Source: Solirubrobacterales bacterium
GTDB taxonomy: Bacteria > Actinomycetota > Thermoleophilia > Solirubrobacterales > JACPNS01
NCBI GenBank assembly: GCA_016185345.1
Contig: JACPNS010000016.1
Span: 118,975 to 182,974, forward strand
Direction of reading: 5' to 3'
DNA length: 64,000 bases
Part shown: positions 27,433-35,115 of the stretch, in pieces
Position numbering within the stretch: the first letter of the stretch is position 1
Layout of the letters: each line of letters begins with the position of its first letter
Program-made: the position numbers and the translations under genes
The notes under the pieces: generated by a model
Databases searched by the model: none
Seen by the model: only the letters and a program-made list of their open reading frames with translations
Told to the model about the DNA's origin: nothing

Positions 27433-27944
27433 GCCCCAAGGATCGCCTCTGGGCGCCTTGGCGCATGCAATACGTCGAACATCACGGCCCGGACACCTCC
27501 GAGGGCAAGACCGGATGCATCTTCTGCGACTTCCCAGCTGAGGAGAACGATGAGAAGAATCTGATCGCGCATCGCGGCGAGCTTGCCTACGTGATCCTGA
27601 ATGGATTTCCGTACAACAACGGCCATGTGATGGTCGTGCCGTACGAGCACAACTCGAAGCTGCACGAGCTTCCGGCCGAGACAGCCCAGGAGATCACGGA
27701 GCTGACGCAGTTTTCGTTGAAGGTGCTCGACGGGCTCTACAGCCCAGGCGGATTCAACGTCGGGATCAATCAGGGCGACGCCGCGGGAGCGGGGATCGGC
27801 GCGCACCTGCATCAGCACATCGTTCCTCGCTGGGTTGGTGACACGAACTTCATGCCGGTAGTGGCGGATGTGAGAGTTTTGCCTGAGGCGCTTTCGGGGT
27901 CTTACGAGAAGATCTCGGCCGGCTTCAAAGCGGCGCTGGCATAG
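27429..27944 (+). CDS. HIT-family nucleotide hydrolase/phosphorylase
   Basis: A 171-residue protein. It starts LWAPWRMQYVEHHG and has the zinc-ribbon-like CIFCDFPAE, YPYNNGHVMVVPYEH-type strand (FPYNNGHVMVVPYEH) and the catalytic histidine triad GAHLHQHIVPRW. This N-terminal pattern is typical of actinobacterial diadenosine tetraphosphate phosphorylase/hydrolase-like HIT proteins. The GTG start overlaps the epimerase stop by 4 bases. Substrate is not resolved. Confidence 0.9.
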   Translation: MSPKDRLWAPWRMQYVEHHGPDTSEGKTGCIFCDFPAEENDEKNLIAHRGELAYVILNGFPYNNGHVMVVPYEHNSKLHELPAETAQEITELTQFSLKVLDGLYSPGGFNVGINQGDAAGAGIGAHLHQHIVPRWVGDTNFMPVVADVRVLPEALSGSYEKISAGFKAALA

Positions 27945-28028
27945 TCACCGTCGCGGCCGCTGCCAACTCAGGGCACCGATAGGATTCGGCCCGTTCGTTC
28001 CCCCACCGCTTTCACGAAGGTGTCTCAC

Positions 28029-29402
28029 ATGCCAGTCGATCAATCCGTGTTCAAGGCCTACGACGTTCGAGGCACATACCCGGACCAGATGAACGAGGAG
28101 CTTGCCTACAAGATCGGGCGAGCGATCACGGAGTTCTTGGCCGATGAATCGGGCAAACCTGCGTCTGAACTTTCGGTCGCCGTTGGCCGCGACATGCGCC
28201 TCTCAGCGCCCGACATGATGGATTCATACATCAAGGGCATTACCGACGGCGGCGCAGACGTGCTGAGCGTCGGCCAGGTCGGCACCGAGGTCCTCTATTG
28301 GATCGTCAACCACCGCGGCCTCGACGGCGGCGCGATGGTCACGGCCAGCCACAACCCCGCCGCCTACACCGGAGCCAAGCTCGTGCGTGCGAAGTCGCTG
28401 CCACTCTCTGGTGATTCCGGAATTGGCGAGATTCGTGATCTCGTGGTTGCAGACAACTTCGGCGGTGCGGTGGACACCCCGGGCGTGGTCGTCGAGGAAG
28501 ACGTCATGGCTGAGTTCCAGCTTCACGCACTCGGATTCATCAACCCCGAGGCAGTCAAGCCGATCAAGGTCGTCGCGGACGGCGGAAATGGAATGGCCGG
28601 CCCGATGGTTGGCCCGGTGCTCGACGAGCTCCCGGTCGTTGATCTGAAGACCTTTTACTGGACCCCCGACGGCAACTTCCCGGACCACGAGCCGAACCCG
28701 CTCCTCCCTGAGAACCGCGAGTTCATCATCGAAACCGTCAAGTCCGAGGGCGCGCAGCTGGGGATTGCCTGGGATGGCGACGCAGACCGCTGCTTTTTCA
28801 TTGACGAGCACGGTCGTTTCGTGGACGGCGACTTCCTTACGGCGATGCTCGCCAAATCGCTGCTCAAGAAGTTCCCCGGCGAGACGATCCTTTACGACGT
28901 GCGCGCATCCCGCGCAGTCGCAGACACCGTGCTTCGCGCCGGCGGACGCCCGGTGATCAACCGCGTCGGTCACGCCTTCTTCAAGACGCGCATGCACGAG
29001 AACGGCGCGCTCTTTGGCGGCGAAGTCTCTGGTCACTACTACTTCCGCGACTTCGGCTGCATCGACAGCGGCACGTTGCCGGCGCTGCTGATCCTTGAGT
29101 TGATCGGCGAGACCGGCCGCACGATGGGCGACATGCTCGACGAGTACCGCGCGAAGTACTTCATCACCGGCGAGATCAACTCGACAGTGGATGACGCACA
29201 GGCCGTGATGGACGCGATCGAAAAGAAGTACAGCGACGGCGAGATCATGAAGCTCGACGGAATCAACGTGGACTTCGAGGACTGGCACTTCAACGTGCGC
29301 GCCTCGAACACCGAGCCGCTGCTGCGCCTGAACCTCGAAGCCTTTGACGAGGCGACGATGGAGGCCAAGCGCGACGAGCTGCTTGCGTTGATCCGCGCCT
29401 AA
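28029..29402 (+). CDS. manB: Phosphomannomutase/phosphoglucomutase
   Basis: A 457-residue alpha-D-phosphohexomutase that interconverts hexose 1- and 6-phosphates. Motifs in order: FKAYDVRGTYPDQ, the phosphoserine loop VTASHNPAAYTGAKL, the metal loop WDGDADRCFFID, GGEVSGHYYFRDF (sugar specificity), and RASNTEPLLRLNLEA (phosphate binding). All are intact. ATG 28029 is preferred to GTG 28020, with GAAGG 9-13 nt upstream. It could feed glucose-1-phosphate to the CDP-glucose pathway or mannose-1-phosphate to glycans. The MBL gene overlaps its stop by one base. Confidence 0.95.
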   Translation: MPVDQSVFKAYDVRGTYPDQMNEELAYKIGRAITEFLADESGKPASELSVAVGRDMRLSAPDMMDSYIKGITDGGADVLSVGQVGTEVLYWIVNHRGLDGGAMVTASHNPAAYTGAKLVRAKSLPLSGDSGIGEIRDLVVADNFGGAVDTPGVVVEEDVMAEFQLHALGFINPEAVKPIKVVADGGNGMAGPMVGPVLDELPVVDLKTFYWTPDGNFPDHEPNPLLPENREFIIETVKSEGAQLGIAWDGDADRCFFIDEHGRFVDGDFLTAMLAKSLLKKFPGETILYDVRASRAVADTVLRAGGRPVINRVGHAFFKTRMHENGALFGGEVSGHYYFRDFGCIDSGTLPALLILELIGETGRTMGDMLDEYRAKYFITGEINSTVDDAQAVMDAIEKKYSDGEIMKLDGINVDFEDWHFNVRASNTEPLLRLNLEAFDEATMEAKRDELLALIRA

Positions 29403-30421
29403 TGGTCGATCGCGACAATCCAGAACTGAAGCCGCTCTTCGAGCGCATGGAATCCGAAGGGATTCACATGTTCGAGATCCCCACTCCGTTTGCCGTCGGT
29501 CCGGTCAACTGTTATCTGATCGAGGATGACCCACTGACGATCTTTGATCCAGGGCCGAACTCTGGCGAGGCGATTGAAGCGCTTGTTGTTGGTCTGCGCG
29601 CGCGTGGCCACGAACTGGCCGATCTCGAGCGGATCGTGGTGACCCACCAACACATCGACCACCAGGGCCTCGTTCAGGTCGTGCAACACGCCTCCGGCGC
29701 CGAGGTCGTGTGCCTCGACAAGTGCAAGCCGTGGATCGAGAGCTTCAACGAAGAATCAAGCGCGACCGATCGCTGGGCGAGCGGGATGCTCGTTCAACAC
29801 GGCGTCGGCGAAGAGGTCGCTGTGGCGCTCCGCGCAGTGGCCAAGGCATTCCGTGGCTGGGGCTGCGAGTCGCCCGTCGATCGCATCCTTGCGGCTGGCG
29901 AGTTCCTGGAGTTTCGCGACCGCAAGCTTGAGGTTTTCCATCGCCCCGGCCACTCAAGTAGCGACACAGTGTTCTGGAACGCCGAGACCAGCACGCTGCT
30001 GGCGGCAGACCACTTGATCAAGCACATCTCTTCGAACCCGTTGCTCGAGCGCCCAGCCGTCGACGGCGACCCGCGCCCGCAGGAGCTAGTGCTCTACATC
30101 GAATCGCTGAAGAAGACTCGCCAGATGCCCGCGACCATGACGCTGAGCGGCCACGGAGAGCCGATCATCGATCACGCGAACTTGATTGACGAACGCTTCG
30201 CCTCCACAGACAAACGCGTCGAGAAGCTTCACAAGATGCTCGTCGACGGCGGGCCGCAGAGCGCCCACGAGCTCGCGCGTGGCACCTGGGGCAATATCGC
30301 TGTGACTCAGGCCTTCCTGACACTAAGCGAGGTTCTCGGAAACCTCGACATCCTCGAGAACGCCGGCCGCGTCGCCGCCACCGAGACCGACGGCGTGATC
30401 AAGTACTCGGTCGCCGCGTAA
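29402..30421 (+). CDS. Metallo-beta-lactamase-fold hydrolase
   Basis: A 339-residue protein. The metal motif VVTHQHIDHQGL, the later VFHRPGHSSSD and the LAADHLIKH segment define the MBL fold. A C-terminal helical domain (about 240-339, LHKMLVDGGPQSAHELARGTW) resembles the winged-helix tail of LACTB2-like hydrolases. The substrate is unknown. TAATG overlap with the mutase gene indicates coupled translation. Relatives are often annotated hydroxyacylglutathione hydrolase-like, but nothing here proves that. Confidence 0.88.
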   Translation: MVDRDNPELKPLFERMESEGIHMFEIPTPFAVGPVNCYLIEDDPLTIFDPGPNSGEAIEALVVGLRARGHELADLERIVVTHQHIDHQGLVQVVQHASGAEVVCLDKCKPWIESFNEESSATDRWASGMLVQHGVGEEVAVALRAVAKAFRGWGCESPVDRILAAGEFLEFRDRKLEVFHRPGHSSSDTVFWNAETSTLLAADHLIKHISSNPLLERPAVDGDPRPQELVLYIESLKKTRQMPATMTLSGHGEPIIDHANLIDERFASTDKRVEKLHKMLVDGGPQSAHELARGTWGNIAVTQAFLTLSEVLGNLDILENAGRVAATETDGVIKYSVAA

Positions 30422-30451
30422 CCCGCCTGGCGGGACCGTGTCTTAGACACA

Positions 30452-31441
30452 ATGGCGCTCTTCTCTCGTAGAAAGAAAAAGGCTCTCACCAAGCTTACGG
30501 TTGATAAACCCGGGGCGAAGCTGCGCATGTTGTTGATCGTCAATCCGTACGCGACGACGGTTTCTGGGCGGCTTAAGAATGTCGTCGTGTACGCGCTGCA
30601 ATCTCGCTATGAGATCGAAGTGATCGACACTCGCGAGCGCAACCACGCGACGGAGATCGTGGCCGATGCGCTCGGTCGAAACACCTACGACGTCGTCTGC
30701 TCGTTTGGGGGCGACGGCACTGCCAACGAAGTGATCAACGGAATGATCGGCTCTGAGGTTCCCTTCACCTTTTTGCCGGGAGGTATGACCAACGTGATCG
30801 GCCGGGTGATCGGCATTCCGAACGACATCGTGGATGCCACGGAGCACCTGTTGACGCTGGCCGACCACTTCGAGCCGCGCAAGGTTGACCTCGGTGACGC
30901 AAACGGACGCAAGTTCATTTTTGCTGCCGGGGCTGGCCTGGATGCGGAGATCGTCCACGCCTGCGAGTCGAAGCCCTCCTTCAAGAAGCGCTTTGGGCAG
31001 AACTACTACGCGGTTTCCGCGGTGCGGGTCTTTGCCAAGCACATCTTCATGCGCACGCGCTTGAACGTGATCGCCGATGGCCTTGAGACACGGGCAATCG
31101 TCGCGATCGCTCAGAACGCCAGGCCCTTCACGTACTTCGGCGATCGTGAGATCGACCTGTCAGAGACCGCCGGCCTCGAAAACCGCTCTCTGGCGCTGAC
31201 GGTGCTTGATCGCGCAAATCCGCTGGACTTCGCGCCGCTCGCCACCCGCCTTCTGACGCCGAGCACCGACCTCGCAGACAACCGCCACATCAAACTCGTC
31301 CCTGAGTTTCAGCGCGCGGTGATCACCAAGCGCAAGCCGGATGGTCCGAAGATCGCGCTGCAGGCTGATGGTGATTACATCGGCGAGTACGACGAGATTG
31401 TTTTCACAGCGTTGCCTGCCGCGCTCAACGTGATCGCCTGA
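30452..31441 (+). CDS. Diacylglycerol/lipid kinase family protein
   Basis: A 329-residue DagK-type enzyme. VNPYATTVSGRLKNVV at the N-terminus and the nucleotide site FGGDGTANEVINGM followed by LPGGMTNVIGRVIGIP are diagnostic. It should phosphorylate diacylglycerol or a related lipid at the membrane. A perfect dyad GTGTCT-T-AGACAC (30438-30450) sits immediately before the ATG and could be an operator or a start-site structure. The first 25 residues are strongly basic. Confidence 0.9.
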   Translation: MALFSRRKKKALTKLTVDKPGAKLRMLLIVNPYATTVSGRLKNVVVYALQSRYEIEVIDTRERNHATEIVADALGRNTYDVVCSFGGDGTANEVINGMIGSEVPFTFLPGGMTNVIGRVIGIPNDIVDATEHLLTLADHFEPRKVDLGDANGRKFIFAAGAGLDAEIVHACESKPSFKKRFGQNYYAVSAVRVFAKHIFMRTRLNVIADGLETRAIVAIAQNARPFTYFGDREIDLSETAGLENRSLALTVLDRANPLDFAPLATRLLTPSTDLADNRHIKLVPEFQRAVITKRKPDGPKIALQADGDYIGEYDEIVFTALPAALNVIA

Positions 31442-31445
31442 CGCC

Positions 31446-32258
31446 TCATGCCACCGGGCCTCCGGGCATCTTGCGCGCCGGTGCCACGCCGAGATCCAGC
31501 GAGCGGTCAAACAGCCATTTGCCTCCCTCGCGCTTCATGACGAACTCGCGAAACACCCATCCGCCGCTGCCGTCCGACTGCAATCCATAGAGCGTGGCGG
31601 TTTCGCCCTTGGCCTCCCCGCCGACGATGTCTGTCCGCGGCAACTTGCTTGCTGCCACCGCGAGGAACGGCACTGCCCCTTCGCATGTTCCACCACTATG
31701 GCTTTCCGGGAGCATTTTGCCGATCAATGCTTTACCTGCTGCCGTTGACAACGCGCACACTCGCGTTCCATCGCCGTCGCTGAGTGCGCTGCTGTAATCG
31801 CGGTAGGCCGTGAGCGGCGCGCTGGGAGCGACGTCGTCCAACTGTTGGTCCCCTGCGAGCATCCACGCCTCGTCGGCTGCACGACGCTCCAGGCTCACCT
31901 TAGTCCGCACGTCCGCTCCGAGGTACGTCGAGTGGGCGATCAAAGTCGCGTTGTTGCCCTTCACCTTCACCTTGTCGATCGATTTCGTTCGAAGGTCTGG
32001 ATCGGCACGGAACCCCTCGCCCACTTCCTTGACCACCGCCGGGCAGTCAGACCCGAAGAGCTGGACCGACGCTGCGAGCTTGTTCTTGAAATCGCTCGAC
32101 ATCGATCTGCATGCGGCTGGGTCTCCCTTCGCTAGCTGCGCCTCCACCTCCGAGTAGACCGCCTTGGGGCTGCTTGAACCACTCTGCGAGTCGTCACTCA
32201 ACGATCCGCAGCCGGAGAGCGCCAAGACGAACGCGACCAATATTGAAGAGCGAACCAC
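31446..32258 (-). CDS. Putative lipoprotein of unknown function
   Basis: A 270-residue protein with a signal peptide and lipobox LSGC at about residue 17, then a Ser/Asp-rich linker. The mature part seems to hold two similar halves of about 110 residues, each with a VYSEVEAQLAKGDPAACRSMSS-like helix (compare YRDYSSALSDGDGTRVCALSTA) followed by beta strands, which recalls NTF2-like lipoproteins such as DUF4878. It is probably anchored to the outer face of the membrane. Its start is 2 nt after the stop of the DHFR-like gene. Confidence 0.78.
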   Translation of the reverse strand: MVRSSILVAFVLALSGCGSLSDDSQSGSSSPKAVYSEVEAQLAKGDPAACRSMSSDFKNKLAASVQLFGSDCPAVVKEVGEGFRADPDLRTKSIDKVKVKGNNATLIAHSTYLGADVRTKVSLERRAADEAWMLAGDQQLDDVAPSAPLTAYRDYSSALSDGDGTRVCALSTAAGKALIGKMLPESHSGGTCEGAVPFLAVAASKLPRTDIVGGEAKGETATLYGLQSDGSGGWVFREFVMKREGGKWLFDRSLDLGVAPARKMPGGPVA

Positions 32259-32260
32259 AA

Positions 32261-32791
32261 TTAGCGGCGAACGAGGTACTTCGTCTGCACGAACCCCGCT
32301 GGGAGCGTTTTCGTGTACTCCAGCTCCAGATCGACGTCTGTAATCAGCTCGCCAAACAGTCGCGCGCCGCTGCCGATCAGTACCGGTGCGAAAGTGAGGG
32401 TAAGGCTGTCGACCAATCCCAGTCGAATGAAGTTCTGGATCGTTGCTCCGCCATCCACGTAAGCCTTCGTGAATCCTGCCGCGCCGAAGGCTTCGAGCAC
32501 GGAATCGACGTCGCGATGAACGCTCACGTCATCGCGCTCGACCGTGCTCGGATCCAGCGTCGTGCTCAGCACAAAGACAGGCTTGGTGTAGAACCACTCA
32601 TCCATCGCAGCCACGATCTCGTAGGTCGAGCGGCCCATGATCAGGGCATCGATCCCCGCCGCAAATTCCTCGTAGCCAGTCTCTTCAAACGGAAGACCGC
32701 GCTCGGTCAACCACTTCAGGTCGCCATCGGGGCGCGCGATGAAGCCGTCAAGGCTGACGCCGATGAACACGTGCCCAGAAAACTCAGCCAC
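32261..32791 (-). CDS. Dihydrofolate reductase-family (RibD C-terminal-like) protein
   Basis: A 176-residue protein. It has VFIGVSLDGFIARPDGDLKWL at the N-terminus, IMGRSTYEIV, PVFVLSTTL, AYVDGGATIQNFI and the C-terminal GARLFGEL. These mark the RibD_C/DHFR-like fold that binds NADPH. The true substrate is not evident; such orphans are often annotated as dihydrofolate reductase. It starts 2 nt after the rel stop, in the same run of genes. Confidence 0.88.
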   Translation of the reverse strand: MAEFSGHVFIGVSLDGFIARPDGDLKWLTERGLPFEETGYEEFAAGIDALIMGRSTYEIVAAMDEWFYTKPVFVLSTTLDPSTVERDDVSVHRDVDSVLEAFGAAGFTKAYVDGGATIQNFIRLGLVDSLTLTFAPVLIGSGARLFGELITDVDLELEYTKTLPAGFVQTKYLVRR

Positions 32792-32793
32792 AG

Positions 32794-35115
32794 CTAGTTA
32801 CCCGGCGTGACTCGGTAGGCGTCGAAGACCTTCTCGACCTGGCGCACGCGCTGAACACATGCCTTCAGTGTGCCCGCGTCGGGAACTTCCACGACGAAGC
32901 GGTCCCGAACCATCGGCGGATTCGTGACACAGCGAGCCTCAATGATGTTCACACCTGCTTCAGAAAAGGCTCGAGATAGGTCCTCAAGCAGGCGGGGTCG
33001 GTCCCATGCTGATACCTCAAGCTCGGCTCGGAAGGAGGCGCTGTTTGAGCCCTCCCATTCCACCTTCACGAACCGCTCGGGGTTCTTTGCCAGCTGGAGC
33101 GCGTTGGGACAGTCCTCGCGATGGACTGTGATTCCGCGGCCCAGCGACACGTAACCGACGATCGGGTCGCCAGCGACGGGTCGGCAGCACTTGGCCATTC
33201 GCACCATGACATCTTTTGCTCCGTCAACAGTGATGCCGAAGGTGCCGCTCGTGTGAACGGGCTTGGGCGCTGAAGGCTCTTTGCGGTCGGAGATCGGGGC
33301 GTCGTCGACCGCGGCCTCGCCGGCCTTCAAGCGGTTCATGATCTTGTCGATCACCATTTCCGGGCGGATTTTGCCCTGGCCGATGGCGATGTAGAACTCT
33401 TCTGATTTGCGGAAACCGACTTCGCGCATAACCTCGGCGAGCATCGCGCTGCCGCTGATCTTCTGCGCGGGCAGGCCCTTCTTGCGCATGCCCTCCTGCA
33501 AGAGATCGCGACCGCGGTGCTCTGATCCCTCGCGCTGTTCGCGCTTGAGGAATGCACGGATCTTGTTGCGCGCGCGGGTGGTCTTGACCAGCGCGAGCCA
33601 GTCGCGCGACGGTCCGCGCTCTTGCTTGCTGGTCAGGATCTCGACGATGTCGCCGCTTTGAAGCTTGTAGTGCAGCGGCACGATCTTGCCGTTGACCTTC
33701 GCGCCGACGGTGCGGTGGCCAACGTCTGTGTGAACTTCGTAGGCAAAGTCCAGCGGGGTCGCGCCGGCGGCGAGCGACTTGACCTCGCCCTTGGGCGTGA
33801 AGACGAAGACATCGTCATCAAAAAGGTCGATTTTGAGGTTCTTGACGAACTCTGTGCCGTCGCCATCGTCGGAGTTGTTTCCGACCAGGCGCTGGACCCA
33901 GTCCTGGTTGGCGTCGGTGCCGAAGCGACCGACCCCAGCCTCGCCGTATCCGCGGTTCTTGTAGACCCAGTGGGCCGCAACTCCGTACTCGGCGATGTCG
34001 TGCATCTCGCGCGTACGGATCTGGATTTCCAGGGGCCGACCTTCCGGCCCGATCACCGTGGTGTGGAGCGCTTGGTACAGGTTGCTCTTGGGCATCGCGA
34101 TGAAGTCCTTGAAGCGGCCCGGCAGCGGCTTCCAGATGCTGTGGACGATGCCGACGGCGCCGTAACAGTCCTTGACGTCATCAACAATCACGCGCATGGC
34201 CGTGAGGTCGAAGATCTCGTTGAACTCGCGGCCCTTCTTGGTCATCTTCACGTAGATCGAGTAGAAGTGCTTGGCCCGGCCGGTGATCAGCGAGCTGATG
34301 CCGCTGTCGGCGAGCTGTCCCGCGAGGTAGTCGCCGGCTTCTTCGACGTATTCCTCGCGCTCGTCCCGTTGTTGCGAGACGAGAGCCTTGATCTCGGCGT
34401 ATTTCCGCGGGTGCAATGTGGCGAACGCGAGGTCCTCAAGCTCCCATTTGATCGCGTGGATACCAAGGCGGTGCGCAAGCGGGGCGAAGATGTCGAGCGT
34501 TTCGCGGGACTTCTCGATCTGCTTCTGTTTGGGCATCGCGCCGATCGTGCGCATGTTGTGCAGGCGGTCGGCGAGCTTGATCAGGATGACCCTGATGTCG
34601 TCGGCCATCGCAACCATCATCTTGCGGTAGTTCTCGGCCTGCGCCTCGTCGCGCGATGTGAAGGTGATTCCGGTCAGTTTTGTGACGCCGTCAACCAGGC
34701 CAGCGATTTCCTGGCCGAAGTGGTCGCGGATCTCGACGAGTGTGGTTGAGGTGTCTTCGACGGTGTCGTGGAGCAGCGCGGCGCACAGCGTTGCCGTGTC
34801 CAGGCGCATGCCGACACAGATCTTTGCGACCTCGACCGGGTGGACGACGAAGTCCTCTCCCGTGCGGCGAACCTGCTTGTCGTGGCGGCCGGCTGCGAAC
34901 TCGAAGGCCATCTCGACCATCTCGATGTCGATCGGCTCGATGCTTTCGAGCGAGTGCTCGTCGATGACCGTGAGGAGCTCGTCAAACTTTGCCCGCGTGT
35001 CCACGCCGACCTGAAAGGCCGTAAGCGCAGCACCGTTCGAGGCGCCGCTCATGGTGCCCTCAGCGGTGCTCGTAGCTACCGCTCCCTCGGATTTGCGCTC
35101 AATTGGCGAAGCCAT
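32794..35115 (-). CDS. rel: Rel: bifunctional (p)ppGpp synthetase/hydrolase
   Basis: A 773-residue RelA/SpoT homologue. Hydrolase HD domain with LLHDTVEDTSTT and KLADRLHNMRT, synthetase domain with FSIYVKMTKKGREFNEIFDLTAMRVIV-type segment, TGS domain (VFTPKGEVKSLAAGATPLDFAYEVHTDVG), a zinc-finger/RIS region (MAKCCRPVAGDPIVGYVSLGRGITVH) and an ACT domain to the end. All parts look intact, so both making and degrading the stringent alarmone is expected. ATG 35115 follows AGAGG and overlaps recJ by 40 nt; ATG 35052 would avoid the overlap. Confidence 0.96.
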   Translation of the reverse strand: MASPIERKSEGAVATSTAEGTMSGASNGAALTAFQVGVDTRAKFDELLTVIDEHSLESIEPIDIEMVEMAFEFAAGRHDKQVRRTGEDFVVHPVEVAKICVGMRLDTATLCAALLHDTVEDTSTTLVEIRDHFGQEIAGLVDGVTKLTGITFTSRDEAQAENYRKMMVAMADDIRVILIKLADRLHNMRTIGAMPKQKQIEKSRETLDIFAPLAHRLGIHAIKWELEDLAFATLHPRKYAEIKALVSQQRDEREEYVEEAGDYLAGQLADSGISSLITGRAKHFYSIYVKMTKKGREFNEIFDLTAMRVIVDDVKDCYGAVGIVHSIWKPLPGRFKDFIAMPKSNLYQALHTTVIGPEGRPLEIQIRTREMHDIAEYGVAAHWVYKNRGYGEAGVGRFGTDANQDWVQRLVGNNSDDGDGTEFVKNLKIDLFDDDVFVFTPKGEVKSLAAGATPLDFAYEVHTDVGHRTVGAKVNGKIVPLHYKLQSGDIVEILTSKQERGPSRDWLALVKTTRARNKIRAFLKREQREGSEHRGRDLLQEGMRKKGLPAQKISGSAMLAEVMREVGFRKSEEFYIAIGQGKIRPEMVIDKIMNRLKAGEAAVDDAPISDRKEPSAPKPVHTSGTFGITVDGAKDVMVRMAKCCRPVAGDPIVGYVSLGRGITVHREDCPNALQLAKNPERFVKVEWEGSNSASFRAELEVSAWDRPRLLEDLSRAFSEAGVNIIEARCVTNPPMVRDRFVVEVPDAGTLKACVQRVRQVEKVFDAYRVTPGN

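Noticed and set aside
28224-29288. A 354-codon minus-strand ORF inside the phosphomannomutase gene
   Set aside because: The mutase on the other strand has every catalytic motif; the minus-strand product is His/Val/Ala-rich without motifs.
30438-30450. GTGTCT-T-AGACAC before the lipid kinase as an RNA hairpin
   Set aside because: A one-base loop cannot form a stable RNA hairpin; at most it is a DNA operator, so it is only mentioned under the kinase gene.
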